Positions 23,641 through 35,984 are shown, counted from the stretch's first letter. The stretch: DNA of 64,000 nt from Parapristionchus giblindavisi (GCA_943737045.1 CALSFV010000001.1:2136001-2200000); one strand, 5' to 3'. The notes: a model not told the origin generated them from the letters alone. A program made the numbers and translations.

Positions 23641-26367
23641 CTAAGCGGATCCACCACCACAACACGTCTGTGTCCATGTCTTCTCACTCGTTGCCAGATC
23701 GATTACACCATCAATCTTCCCTCCCGAATCACCCGATGCTGCCTGCATCAGACGTCTGAAAATTGTATTGATGATGAGATCTGCCACTAAATTCGATTAA
23801 CATCTGTCTTATGTGAACCCCATGTAATAAAGACTTTATAATTCCCTAACTTATTTCACTTAATTCTTCGCTATAATTCAGTATAACTATCACTTTTAAG
23901 TATAACTATCACAATTAAAATTCACTCATAACAACAAAGAGCATTCTATTCGGAATTCGAATATATACGATAATGGATTTGTGATGATGATAATGGCATC
24001 CGCTTATTTTCACGTTGGATAACAATGAGGACATTTCTTGTTCGTGTGGTTATAATCATAATCTAATTCTCTATTATTTGTTGTATCCAGTAAAGAGTGA
24101 CCTTGCTGTCAGAGTGAATGCATCATTGATCCGCTGTCCAGTCTTCGCACTTGTTTCCATATATGGAATGTTGTAGAACTAAATAGAATCATTAGGTTAA
24201 ATTGATTTTATAGACAAAAATATTTCTTCATTCTATTTATGCATTTCATATATACGATATCATCATCAAACAATTAATATCCATCAATTTTACAAACAAC
24301 GTCACCCATGTATAAAAATACTACTTGATGCAATAAATCAAAAAATAATGTTCGAACCGCAGCGAGTTCCTGTCCCTCTGATGTTTTGACCTTCCTCTGA
24401 TTAGCAAGATCACTCTTGTTTCCAACGAGCGTCACCTGAAGAACAAAACGAAGTGAACTCTTTCATAAGTTTGAAGAAGGAGACCTTCGAGTTTTTCGTG
24501 ACTAAAGCGACAGAACAATAGATAATAATAATAATAATATATTTATCTTCTCTATACAGATCAAAAACGAGAAGATAAATCATGGTATATGAATGAACTG
24601 ATTGAAAACAATAAAGAAGAATAAACTGCAAATTACTTAATCACAGTTTTTAGAGTATTACACAAGATAGAAGAATTGGTAACGGTTACTACATTTGCGT
24701 CTAGATCACAAACATTTTCCTGAATACAAAAACTACATTTTCACAAAAAATATGTGCTCCCGAATACCGTAAAACGAGCTGAATATTTACTGCTTCACCT
24801 GGGCAGCACCAATGAATCAATGAACAAAAGCAAAAAAGGTAGGACTTTTCAAGTTTTCAGGATACATGTGTGGAAAATACCAAATGTGATTCGAACCCCC
24901 GTGGCGCACTGACAATCACTGATGAGATATACAGGCTATGCTCCAAGCCTCTCGAATCTACGGAGAACATAATGTCCCATTGTTGGCATCACCAAGTACC
25001 GCACATTAAATCTCCTGGTGCCCCTTACTTAAAATAAGTATTTCTCACGCACACCTTTACTCTAGTGACGCATGCATATTGTACTCATAGAATGAATTAT
25101 TCTTTTCATGAGCAAGAATAAACTCCGTCCTACTCCGTATCAAATAGAATAACATCATAACAAAAATGTTTTACATATACCTATATGCACTGATATAATA
25201 CTGTAATAGTAAATCAAAATTTGTCATACGCACTGTTTCGACCATTAAATTCTATAATAGTTGCATACCTGGACATTGTCCTTTGCAAAGTCTTTGATCT
25301 GTCCGAGCCAATTCTGCAAAATAATGTGGGTAAGCGTTCGGAGTTCTGCGAACTTACCCTTATATTCTCGAAGCTGGTACGATTGGAAACATCGAACACT
25401 AGAAGAAGGGCATCGGCATCACGATAATAGGCACTGGTTACGGATCGAAAACGTTCCTGTCCAGCTGTGTCGAAGATCTTAATGAAATACAATCAATAAC
25501 TTAAAATAATCATAAATTTTTAAGAAAGGAAACTAAAGGGACACTCCGAGATACAATTTTACTCTCTTCTCTGGTAACGCTGCCTCGCAAACAAAGACAG
25601 TGAGAGAGCATTACCAAAGCAGAGAGTTTTTAACATAAGTTTTGCGATTTTATGATGATGGAAATTCTTTAAAATGTACCTGCAGTTTTATTTGCTTGCC
25701 ATCCACCGGAATGATCTTATTCTGAAAATAAACATAAATTACTCAAGAGAACTCCGTTGATGCTAAGGTTCCTCGTTCTTTATACTATCGAATCATTAGT
25801 TTCCTAAATGGAAAGAGCGCACTCAACACAGTGTAGCTAATTGTGCCAGAGTGAACTCTGTTACATGAATCGTAAAAAAGAACTCCAATGATGAATTTGA
25901 TTAGGACACGCTTCACTCATCTCATTCTTCTTCTGTTCTCGTTCACTTTTTCTATGTGTGTGGGAGCGCACGAATAGCGTTGAAATTCTTCATTTGAGAG
26001 GGTAATCTCAGTCCAATTTCCATCTCTCAAAGATCGACCAAAATAGTTTCATTAAGTTCTCTAAACTCGAAGTACTCGCTGGAATTTGGTTAAGCGCAAT
26101 GGAATTGGAAGAATGTTGCATCCTCTTTTATTCTGCTTTTATCTAACGTAATGAAATTTAGTAAAGAGATCATGAGCACCCTTTGAGAACTTTCAAATGT
26201 CGACCTTTTACATCTCATTAATGAGCATCTCTCACACGATGGGCCATAATAAGCCCCCACCCACTCACTCTGTAATCGATTCCAACTGTCGAGATGAAGT
26301 TATTGTTCAAGAACGTTCCATCCTTGAAACGAACGAGAATACACGTCTTCCCAGTACAAGAATCACC
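23641..26367 (-). CDS. rab-37: Rab37-type small GTPase
   Basis: A membrane-traffic GTPase of the Rab26/Rab37 group, which act in regulated secretion. Minus-strand exons: 26269-26367 ([10 protein letters not shown]-loop, effector region [13 protein letters not shown]), 25680-25721 ([14 protein letters not shown]), 25358-25477 ([20 protein letters not shown]), 25269-25313, 24358-24435 (GNKSDL guanine-binding motif), 24102-24178 (ETSAKTG), 23641-23755 (tail with CC prenylation pair, then GGGSA). Phases agree throughout. Oddities: the switch II motif is IFDTAGQE where Rabs nearly always have IWDTAGQE; the Cys pair is not at the very end; a TAA lies two codons upstream of the P-loop with no AG acceptor between, and the DNA upstream is purine-rich where a polypyrimidine tract is expected. 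The N-terminal exon is not identified. Either the 5' end is disrupted or splicing is unusual. Confidence 0.88.
24690..25045 (-). mobile_element. Diverged miniature element with tRNA-like boxes
   Basis: The right end TGGTGCCCCTTACTTAAAA and the internal GTGATTCGAACCCCCGTGGCGC (B box on the minus strand, 24890-24911) align with the 36103-36477 element, which has GAGTCGAACCCACGTGGCGC in the same place. It lies in an intron of the rab-37-like gene. Confidence 0.5.
25542..25645. mobile_element. AAGCTAATTT-family palindromic miniature element, diverged
   Basis: ATTTTACTCTCTTCTCTGGTAACGC on the left and GCATTACCAAAGCAGAGAG on the right pair around a central TCGCAAACAAAGACAGTGAG. The layout matches copies at 51776-51897, 52775-52882, 58655-58775 and 58955-59065. 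It lies in a rab-37 intron. Confidence 0.55.
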
Positions 26368-26469
26368 GATTTACTATCTTCTACTCTCTCACTTAATTCC
26401 CTCCTCTTCTTCTCTTCACTAACTGCCCTTTCTCTTTGTTAGATACAGTGATTCTCTTTGAGATCAACC

Positions 26470-26656
26470 GAAAGAGATAGGAGAGGGAGTGGGAGAGGGA
26501 GAGGGAGAGGGAGAGGGAGAGGGAGAGGGAGAGGGAGAGGGAGAGGGAGAGGGAGAGGGAGAGGAGAGGGAGAGGGAGAGGGAGAGGGAGAGGGAGAGGC
26601 AGAGGGAGAGGTAGAGGGAGAGGCAGAGGGAGAGGTAGAGGGAGAGGCAGAGGGAG
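26470..26656. repeat. (GGGAGA)n hexanucleotide repeat
   Basis: About 30 units of GGGAGA with variants GGTAGA and GGCAGA toward the right. It lies 100 bases upstream of the P-loop exon of the rab-37-like gene. The Gly-Arg frame across it is an artefact. Confidence 0.95.
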
Positions 26657-27078
26657 AGAAATAGATAAATAGAAGTGTTCCTGAGTGAAATGAAGGTAAA
26701 AGATCAGATTGGAGAGAGCGAGGGATAGTTAGAGTGAAATGGGCGAATGGAAGACGAAGTCTAATGGATCAGAAGATCTCAGGAATTGCGGCCGAAATTA
26801 CTCTGAGAGAGAAAGAGGACGGATAGAGATAAATGGAGAGAAAGTGTAATCAGTCACTGGAGAAGAGGAATAACTATAAAAAATCAGCGCAACAATGCTG
26901 AAATACGCGCAAATAACGATACAAGTGGGGCAGTTATAACATATTGAATGGTGAAATAAAATCTTACTTTTATTTCGTCATGCACGAATGGACAAACAAT
27001 CGAGCGATGATTTCTAGTGATTGAACCTCGCTCTTATGTTTTCACTTCAGTGACAATGATTGACATATATGAAAGAAT

Positions 27079-27444
27079 AGTAAATGACAGCTACGTCTGA
27101 TGAGGAACTATTGAATGATGATTACACAGACAGTAGGGCCAATCTGTTATTAGAGGCCGAATCCATGAACGTTGACAAACCGTTTGCCGGAAAAACGTGA
27201 CGTCGCAACCGTAGACGGAGGCGTTTGCCAGAGCTCCTCCCCTTACGCTTATGACGTCACGTTTGCCGGCAAACGGTTTGCCATCGTTCATGGATACGGG
27301 GCCTCAATAGTTATGTCTAGTATCTTTTACATGTCGGAGGAGTTTATACGTGGTATGTCCTCGTCGCAAGCAGATCGAGGATCACTGATTAATTGCGCTA
27401 TAGTCGATACACCAGGGAACTACGAGGATACGGTAAAGAAATAA
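27079..27444 (+). pseudogene. Coding-like island, unrecognised, split by a miniature element
   Basis: An ATG near 27085 opens TATSDEELLNDDYTDSRANL to LLEA, then a miniature element (27138-27307) intervenes, and the frame resumes as MSSIFYMSEEFIRGMSSSQA through NCAIVDTPGNYEDT, ending at a GTAAAG donor or a stop six codons later. The acidic N-terminus and DTPG look like real protein; DTPG is the G3 motif of some GTPases, but no P-loop is present. I do not recognise the gene. Confidence 0.3.
27138..27307. mobile_element. Miniature element with TATCCATGAACG ends
   Basis: Ends GAGGCCGAATCCATGAACG and CGTTCATGGATACGGGGCCTC are inverted, as are CAAACCGTTTGCCGG and GACGTCACGTTTGCCGG inside. A related copy lies at about 28470-28590 with the shared CGTAGGCGGAGGCGTTTGCC block. 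Confidence 0.7.
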
Positions 27445-27586
27445 TGCTGTTGTCCTACGGGAGTAAACATAGTATACCGTAGTAACGATGCTACTATCAA
27501 TGTCTTTCAGCATAATACAATATACACGCATATAAATAATATGCGCCGGGGATACTGCAAGTCCTAATGTTTTATACGATTTGTCA

Positions 27587-27668
27587 GTGAAATATCGGAA
27601 ATTAATAACTATAAATGAATGTGAAATTTAAAAAAAGACGCATTGTTCATTAGCTGAGAACAGTATAA
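27587..27668. repeat. Direct repeat of 22951-23037
   Basis: AGACGCATTGTTCATTAGCT and flanking AT-rich sequence match the earlier block in the same orientation with a few differences. The two copies flank the rab-37-like gene. Confidence 0.65.
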
Positions 27669-28440
27669 GACGTATAGCAAGCTTCAAGCATATCATGAAT
27701 CAATATCAAATATGTCTTTCTGGTTCGCGTGATGAATCTCTATCATTCTACCAGTCTTATTACCAAAAAATCCATCTTTAAACACTATGGATGCACTTTC
27801 CTGATCTAGAAAGAATCAAAAACACTCCAATTCAATTTATTCTTGTACTTGAAAGACCAATTATGCATTTCCACAAAGCTTCTTCACGTTGTTGTGTTAT
27901 TATTCCAAATGTGATGTCTTTTATCTTTCACAGTATTCTGGTCCAAGCCATTTTTCTTCCAAAGCAAGACAAAGGAGAGATCATTGTATTCGAGAGAGTT
28001 TGTATGTTGAGCGGTCGTTCTTGCTTTGAAAGTCATGAGAACGCTGTGCTTTGTTATTTTAACATTCCAACGAGATTTGTATGCTAATTAAATAATTTGT
28101 AGTTGAAACATTTGGAAACGTATACATATCAGAAGATTGATTCTCGAGATGGTGGTCGATACCAACGGAGGAATTAGAGAACGCCCATCCCTTCATCTAG
28201 TGTCATCACTTGATATGAATAAATTATTAGTATACTTATCAGTTACTCAATAGAAATTGTGGCCAACACAGTACGAGTGTTCTATGTATTCAAAACGATC
28301 ATTTATTCAGTATGTTGGACCTCATGGATCAAAAGCAAAATGAAGATTAGGTGCTCAGAATGGCACGAACGAGTCCAATGATGGATGATGGAGAATGATC
28401 ATCTGTGATCTGACGTCTGCAAGGAAAAAAAAAACATAAT
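27669..28440. other. No gene seen; one open frame
   Basis: 27791-28087 is open on the plus strand for 98 codons but shows no motif. On the minus strand a strong TTTTCCTTGCAG acceptor near 28422 opens a short frame to a stop at about 28360, a possible terminal exon of an unidentified minus-strand gene. Neither is convincing. Confidence 0.35.
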
Positions 28441-28469
28441 CATAACTTACTACAATGGCCGCTAATTTT

Positions 28470-28595
28470 GTCAATTGAAAGTCTCAAACCGTTTGACGGC
28501 AAAAGTGACGTCACAACCGTAGGCGGAGGCGTTTGCCAAAAATCCTTCCACTACGCTTGTGACGTCGTTCGTGGATACCTATACTGACCTATTAA
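28470..28595. mobile_element. Diverged copy of the TATCCATGAACG miniature element
   Basis: CAAACCGTTTGACGGCAAAA, CGTAGGCGGAGGCGTTTGCC and GACGTCGTTCGTGGATACC align with the 27138-27307 element. The right end is truncated or diverged. Confidence 0.55.
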
Positions 28596-28836
28596 CGTCC
28601 GTGAGACGACGGAGAACAGCATTGAGAGCAAGGCGAGAGAGAGTGGGAACCTGAAGCGATCACCGATCAATAATCCGTTTCCGAACCATTTCATAGTTTA
28701 ATTCGATATATTTTTAACTTATTTTTCAAACGTGCAACATTGACGCTCACATTATGCTTGAAGAAGCGAATTATCACATGACGTTCATCGATCGAGCAAT
28801 CCTCACATTCTAAATAAAATATCCTCAATTCTCTGG

Positions 28837-29987
28837 TACAGTAGACGACAAAATTATATCATATTTAATTTTTCAAAGAATATTTCCAGCAAAGATCGAT
28901 GAAACTTGGTATGGCTCCTACATCATAAACATGCACTGTTGTGTGGCAAAATTGAAATTTTGTTAAATTTTTTATCGCTCTTTAGTAGCGTATTTCAATT
29001 CCATTTATACACCTGGCGTATGCAGTTTATCGAGAGATGATATAGAACAGGCAAACTGAGTTGTTAACAGCAAGGGAGAATAACCAAAGCTACAGTATTC
29101 AGGACGTACTCAAATGGAGCTCTGACTGCAAATAACTATTGAACAAAACTCGATCGCTGACTTCATCAAGCGTAGGAATGTGCACTTTTTTTCTCGTTAA
29201 AGCAGATTTCGACTAAATCTGGCCGGTACCACACGATACCTTTATTTGAAACGGTCATAACAATCATTTTGTTCATGATTATTTATATCTAGGACACACA
29301 TTATTCAAACCCTACATCTTATTTTTTTTCTTGTAACTCTGCGACTCCTTCATAGATCCTCGTCCATGTTGTCATAAATTATTTTAATGAGAATGAATAT
29401 TAAATACGTACGTATGGATTAAGATGATTTGCAAAGAAAATTCGTCGAGAAATGTAAGAAAAAGTAAAATAGAGGTCAAAAATAGAGATTTCTAGGATGT
29501 TTCTATCTGCAATAACATAGCTAATGTGAGCTCTACCCTAATTATTCTTGCTAAACATCCCTGCACATTCCTACGCTTGATGAAGTCAGCGATCGCGTTT
29601 TGTTCAATAGTTATTTGCAGTCAGAGCTCCATTTGAGTACGTCCTGAATACTGTAGCTTTGGTTATTCTCCCTAGCTGTTAACAACTCAGTTTGCCTGTT
29701 CTATATCATCTCTCGATAAACTGCATATAAATGGAATTGAAATACGCTTTACGAAGAGCGATAAAAAATTTAACAAAATATCAAGGAAAAAGTCGAAATA
29801 GCAATATTTTTCGCAATATTTGTTTTTCTTTTTTGTTTTTCTTTTCTTTCTGTTTTGTTCTACTGCATGTGGTTGTACCACACCACGGTCCATGTGTATG
29901 ATGTAGTAGCCACACCAAGTTTCATCGATCCTTGCTGGAAATATTCTTTGAAAAATAAAATATGATATAATATTTTCGTCTACTGTA
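28837..29987. mobile_element. TA-flanked fold-back element, 1.15 kb
   Basis: Ends TACAGTAGACG and CGTCTACTGTA. Arms of 300-400 bases are inverted (for example CTATATCATCTCTCGATAAACT near 29701 and its complement near 29024). The middle, about 29190-29560, is unpaired and not coding. The terminal CAGT and TA duplication suggest a Tc1/mariner-mobilised element. Confidence 0.75.
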
Positions 29988-29989
29988 TT

Positions 29990-30460
29990 TCAAAACTTGA
30001 AGTGTACTTATTATCTTCACTAGAAGTGGACTATAAAGTCTACTTCAAGTTAGATGTAAGTCTAGTTCAAGTGGTGTACATATAACGAATAGTGGACTTC
30101 GTTAAATCGTTCACTTGAAGCAGACTTAAAGCATACTGCAAGTCAGTGATTTATTTTAGCTAGACTTTGAGCTCTGAGATACCAGAGTTGAAGAGGGAGG
30201 TAAAGAACGAGAATGGTCATATGTTTCTTGATAAAAAAAAGATAAAAACAACCAACCAAGCTCTACTGCCGCATAGGCTTCGTTCTCGTTGAACACGGGT
30301 TTGGCCTGTCAGATATATGATCAAGAATTTTAAAAAAGACTAATCTATTGATGGAGCGAGCCAATAACATTGTCTTTGGCAATCTTCCTTATCAAACGGC
30401 TCAACGATAACAACTAATCGAATATTTTTAAATTGTTCGCTTCATGAAAACGATACGCCC
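29990..30460. other. Intergenic, one dispersed repeat
   Basis: 29990-30170 contains a relative of the 1895-2060 repeat (GACTATAAAGTCTAC). Nothing else is supported. Confidence 0.45.
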
Positions 30461-30479
30461 ATGATGCGATATGAAAGAG

Positions 30480-30690
30480 GGGGCGGGACTGTAGAGTTCC
30501 GTAACGACGCAGACGTCCACGTAAACTTTGCAAAGAGTAAATTTCGAACGGAATTTGAGATTAATGTAATATTTGCAAAATTGCGTACCAAAACCCCGTT
30601 CGAAATTCTCATTCTGCAGAGTTTACGGAGAAGTCTCTGTCACGACGGAGGAAACACACAGGGCAAATGCAAAAAACTGCGTTTGAGTTC
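30480..30690. mobile_element. Small fold-back element
   Basis: GTAAACTTTGCAAAGAGTAA and ATTCTGCAGAGTTTAC, and TTCGAACGG and CCGTTCGAA, are inverted around a centre near 30575. An open frame crosses it but mirrors itself and has no motif. Confidence 0.55.
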
Positions 30691-30699
30691 GCTATAACG

Positions 30700-32041
30700 G
30701 GGAAAAATTGCACAACATGGTTTCGCTACCCGCTTAATGGGACACATAGTTCTTTTACCTCTATTTTAATTATGATTAGTTGTAATAGTCATACCATAAA
30801 AACGGCGAATTCTTGTCCCTCCCAAGTATACTCATAACAGGAGTGGCTCGATGCCAGAGCGGGAATCTGAATATCGGTTGATTCAGCTGTACAGATAAAT
30901 GCAATCTATATCGACAAAATTAATGTTACAATGATAATCCCAGAACGTTCGCGAAAGGAGGTCTAGGTCACTGCGCGCGTGAAAACTCATTTTTTGCACA
31001 CATCCTTGCCTTCTTATCGAGGCCTTGCGCGCAGCCTAGTCTAAAAATATTTTGAAAAATTCCAGTCGAATCTGCAAAAAGCAATTTCCGCACTGCCATG
31101 CGCACATATGATGCACACCAAAGTTTGTTCAAATTTAGATGTTCTGAAAATCTCAATTCGATCAAAACTCATTTTAGAATTTTAACTGAATTTTTTCTCA
31201 TCATTTATCAATTTTTCACCCGAACACCCTTAAGTGAGCAAGGCTTATCTCTCTCTTGTGGGGAGAAATCTGTATGGTAGGATACAGAAACAAAAAAAGC
31301 GTTTTTACTCTCATACTGCATTAACCCCAAAAAAGGTGAATTATTTACTTTGCATGCCACACTGTCTACATATGCTGTTCATAAAAATTTTAAAAACCTC
31401 AATTTTAAAGCCAATTCTATCTTGGTACTTTCCTCCAAAGCTTAGATCTACATTTTTTTCTCGCCATTTATCAGTTTATTCATTCAATCACCATGAAATG
31501 AAGATGATCTGGAAACGAAAAGCAAGTTGATCTCATATAAGAGCTTGAAATTATGATTCGAAATTTAATATAATAAAAATACTCTGCTAAAGAGAACGGA
31601 ACAGTTAAAAGTCTAGTCTGTTACATTCAGGGGGAGCCTTTTCCTAAAAATCGAGAGCAAGGGGAGAGAGTGCACGCGTCCGTTGTCTCGGTATTTACAT
31701 ACAGTTTGCCTCTTTCTTATGCAAGTACATTTTATACCTACAATATCCGTGTTGGCAAATAATGGAGAAAAAACTCAATAATACGCCTTTTTGAGCTTTT
31801 CGATGGAGTTAGATGACTGTAGTTCGGATAAATCGCCTGCGGAGCAGGGTACAATAATCCAACACAGCGTTGCTTCAAAATTTTAAGTGCATATTGCTGA
31901 TCAGTTTTTCGAGCTTATCAACATGAGATGGAGCAAAAAGCCAACCCCCCCCCTAAAGGTGAATTTTTTGATTGGCGCGTGTCCTGCAGAACCCACTGAC
32001 AATATATGCTGATAGTGTAACGTGAAATGAAACGTTCTTAC
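30700..32041. other. Intergenic, element fragment at 30970-31130
   Basis: TTTTTTGCACACATCCTTGCCTTC, CTTGCGCGCAGCC and the neighbouring bases are a diverged fragment of the CATAGGTGGGC-type element found in palindrome II (42520-42712). The rest is AT-rich with no splice-bounded frame I can support. Confidence 0.4.
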
Positions 32042-34575
32042 GGTACTGGCACGACCAGTGTCCAAATCCAAATTCCACATCAGACCGTCCGACATGTATC
32101 CAATAATGTTGACGCCACCAGTCCACCTCATCGGTAATTCACATATGCTAAAATATTGAAGAAAAAAATTGTAAAAGGCGCAAAATTGTGCCTACCATAA
32201 TTCATCTTCATTGTTCCATTTCTCCTTGTCGCATGATATTGGGGATACGATCATGCGTCTCTCGCTGTAAATAGTGATCCGTACTGGACGAACGTCCAAA
32301 AATACCATTCGGTCAAAGCGATCATTGAAAACTTAGCAAAACAAAGCCATCAAATTACGGTATTGTGTAATTTTATTGTGTTTGCCTCATTTTATCGCTC
32401 TGCCCAGTCATGAATGGTTTCACCTTTACGATTATTTAAAATAAACAAATAAAGAAGGTATTCTTTGGAGCCACATATGGGCACTTTATGCACATTTTTA
32501 TCGCTTGCTGGTTAATTGTAATATTAAAAATAAATTGAATACCTGTCTAAATCGACAATGCGAATGTGGTCGGAGCGAGCGTCGACGTCTGAAGAGACTA
32601 GTCTTCCATTGATACGATAGATCGTATCTTCTCTAGCATCAAATCGGACGACGAAATGTAGAGATACGTCTGATATGACATTTTATGAACGATTATTGTA
32701 ATGAGACAATAATAATAAGTGTAAGAATAGTTCATATCCCCCATATTCTTTTTAAAGATTCACAAGAGGTGACGAGAATGAGGAGAATGGGAGTGCGCAT
32801 TGTGCTTCCGAGAAGTGAAAATATGAAAACAGAACGCAAACGGAGTATTTGGACCCACAGGTGATATGCAAGAATGCTCTCCATATATGGGACACTGTTT
32901 GCTCGATTATACAGGGGTCACCCGGATTGAAAATTGCTTTCAAAACAGGATAATTCCACGGCGGAGCACTTTTTTTCGGTGCTCCGCCGTGGAACAGCTA
33001 TGAGATCATAGACTTCATCATGGAAGCTTCAACACTCCGAAGTATAACACCGTACTCATTGTTTCAGGGGGCAGTGACAAGAGAGAGTGTGCAACTTCAA
33101 TTCCATTCTGCATTCCGCCGGATAGCCGTAGGACAAATTGTCATGATCCCTAATGTTCTTTTAGTTCATTCATCGTGTTTCAGAGTGTTGAAGCTAGATG
33201 TGTCAATATTTTTTAAACATTTCAATCTTTCGACAACAAAAAATCAGCAAAAGAAACTGCGGCAAAATACAGTCAAAATTGAACGCTGCCACCTTATCCA
33301 CTACACAGGCCATAGTTTTCTTTGTTGCTAGATGAGTTCACCATTCCGGTTGCTTTTTTTAGACGTAGCGGCCGAAACACCATAGGGCACATTTGTAGTT
33401 AACTTATTTAATCAAAAATTTTATATTTAAAGTGCATGCATACTTATTCATGTACATCTATTAATAATATTAATTTAATTTGTGCAGTAAAGCACACGAA
33501 TTTCCATAATTCTCTAAATACTTCTACGCGATATTGCAGGATTCTCTCCAAACACCCCTCCCACTCTGAACTGCACGTCGGTTTTTAACGGTTATCGTGT
33601 GTTTTCCGGTTCTCCACGAGATGAGAATTAATCATGAAAATCGATATTCTAATATTTGCGAACATTCGAAAAATTATCAGATATCTTATTCTTTCGACTT
33701 CTATGTTCTATTCTATAACTTCGCATGGTGAAACAAGTGATTAAATTTCTATTTGCATCGAATTAATCGTAAAATTTGCTCTCACTCGACGATTTTCATT
33801 TTTTCTCCATTTTCTATATCGGTTTACAAAATTCACAAAAATTTAAGACTTTTTGGGAAAATTAACGTTTTTCGAACCCACGAAAAATTTTCATTCTCAC
33901 ATATCTCTGAAAATACTCAACATACCTCGTCCTGCACCAACTCCGTTTGCTACACTCGTGGCGAGCGTCTTGAAGATGAGACGATCGTGCGATCTCTGAA
34001 TCCTGCAATCATCGCAAAAGCTTATTTATCGTTCTCTATGTGTCTTGTAGGCAAAAAGCAAGCAAACATACTTCACAATTGCGAATAGTTCAGGTCCTAT
34101 AAGACATGTATCACAGAGTGCAACGGTATCCTGCAATCAATACCAAAGAATTAATATATCATCATTCAAAAACTAATCGTTGTTCATTTTATCGCTGTAA
34201 CCATATTATATATCGAAAATCAATAATTAGTGTGTTTTTTTTAATTAAAAAAAGAAGAAAAAAAAGGTTTTCGAAAGACGCCCGGGAATAGATGAAATTT
34301 GTATTCGTGCCGCCGCGAAACACGTTACCTATCTCTAATAGAATTTGTTCTGAGTGTATGACCAGTGGGACGACAAAGGATTGCAGTTCTGGACGTAACC
34401 GATATTGTTTTACCTGAAGGAATGCGGGTTCCGGCTTCAACTTGCCCTCGGCTATGCTCACAGTGCGAAAACTGTCAGTGGATTTCACCACGAGAGCCAT
34501 GATATCGTCAGTCGATGGTCCAGTAATGATCAACGTGCCCTTGTCTACTACGAACATTCCGCACTTTCCATAGAT
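32042..34575 (-). CDS. Unrecognised multi-exon gene
   Basis: Five minus-strand exons with good splice sites: 34414-34575 (YGKCGMFVVDKGTLIITG to EGKLKPEPAFLQ), 33926-34002, 32543-32669 (VSLHFVVRFDAREDTIYRIN), 32196-32331 (RMVFLDVRPVRITIYSERRM) and 32042-32147 (ELPMRWTGGVNIIGYMSDGL). The first pair and the last pair join in phase; the joins between exons 2-3 and 3-4 do not, so at least one exon is missed or an acceptor is misplaced. Composition (alternating hydrophobic strands, many charged residues) is that of a real, probably beta-rich protein, but I recognise no family. The 5' and 3' ends are not found. Confidence 0.6.
32954..32994. repeat. Perfect GC-rich hairpin
   Basis: TTCCACGGCGGAGCAC and its exact complement are separated by TTTTTTTCG. 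It lies in an intron of the unrecognised minus-strand gene. It looks like a bare hairpin insertion. Confidence 0.75.
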
Positions 34576-35470
34576 CTGAAACAGATGACAATGTTCTCTA
34601 GATTCGAGGAGTTTAGGCTGTGGAGTGAAAGGTAATTAATCATAAAATGTGAGGTATTAGGTTGTAAAGTCCCCTTGAATTTTGAGTAACACATTCAAAT
34701 TAAATCTTATTTCATCGACGACATTGAAGATGAATTAATTGCTGTTGTGATATATATATACCAGACGTTAGCTCCGCTAACGCGGAGCTCAATGTTCTGC
34801 AAGTTTCACGAACTTTCTGAAAGCTCGAAAGAAGGGAGAGAGAGAGAGGAGAGAACAGAGAAAAAGAGAGAGGCGGAGAGAGATAGCGCGCACGACTTGT
34901 TTTAACATGAAATATGTGGTGCGCGGCGGAGAGAAAGAGAGAGGGAGAAAAAAGTGGGCGTGGTTTGAACAAACGCCATCACTATTGTGTTTTATTTATA
35001 GTGTATGATATTATATTTTATCGACATGCTCAGCATGAAACAATACATGTGGGTGAAGCAAAAATAAATAAATCACAGAAAACTCTCGACAGGGATTGAT
35101 CTTGAAGAGGGTGCGATAAAATTGGGTATAATAGGAGAAAAGAAAGAGATAGAATGGGGTGGAAGGAGGGGAATCTCTCTATGGTTCCTTGCTATAATCT
35201 AGCCACACCGTGTGGTTCTGTTGGCTTTTTCTCTCCTTTTACATCAATAACACTTTTGTCATCCTCATTTATCGGTGATAAACAGTCCAAAACAAAGAAT
35301 AACTGTCGATAATAATATTAAACCGCAACATTTCGGCCATGAAAGCCCACCAAGGGGATATTAACACTAACAAAAAGAAAAAGTAGAGAATTGAAGTTCT
35401 GTTTGGCAATTTGCAAACAATAGGACAATGCCATATCGTAGTAAGAACAATTTAACTCTTTAAGAGAATG
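34576..35470. other. No gene seen; GA-rich stretch
   Basis: GAGAGAGA-rich sequence at 34836-34950 and AT-rich DNA. No splice-bounded frame recognised. It may hold the promoter side of the 32042-34575 gene. Confidence 0.4.
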
Positions 35471-35472
35471 CA

Positions 35473-35807
35473 TTAAAGATGGTGGCCCGCGAATGTTCAT
35501 TTAAATTATTACACCCCTCTTGTGCGAATGCAAAGTGATATGCGAAAAGTTAGCGCAACCACTCATATATCCCATAGCGCAGTGGCAAATGTTCAGAGTC
35601 GTTACCCGTTTGACGTAAGTTCGAATTTATTCAATTTTGAAAAAGCGTGTCCTTCCCTGCACCGGCCTGATAGTTCATTTTCGTTTCCATCCATCAATAC
35701 GCTGAATCATCATAAAATAAATAGTGTACTGTATGTAGAATAACTTTTGCCACCTTTCTGTCTTCAGTTTGTTCACGAAAATATTCGTGGGACACCAACT
35801 TTTAGCA
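35473..35807 (+). mobile_element. TTTAAAGATGG-type miniature element carrying tRNA-like boxes
   Basis: Left ATTAAAGATGGTGGCCCGCG and right TTCGTGGGACACCAACTTTTA. Inside, CATAGCGCAGTGGCAAATG is A-box-like and TAAGTTCGAATTT a weakened B box. Close relative of 20013-20357. Confidence 0.7.
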
Positions 35808-35984
35808 CATCTGTTCTTGGAAATTTAAATGTATTTTTAATTTTGCAAAAAGTAAGGTTTCTTTTATCTCGAAAAAATTCGAGAAATAGAGAAATTCGAA
35901 AAATCTACATATTAAAAATGCACAACCCTGCTTGGGTTATTGTGCAAACTGTGAGGCCAACAACGTTTCGATATCTACTTTGTT

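Noticed and set aside
23641..26367. Other Rab subfamilies for the minus-strand GTPase
   Set aside because: The combination [22 protein letters not shown] and [12 protein letters not shown] fits Rab26/Rab37 best from what I know of the families; I could not run a search.
26458..26664. Gly-Arg/Gly-Glu repeat protein
   Set aside because: Direct translation of the GGGAGA hexanucleotide repeat; no leader, splice context or conserved flank.
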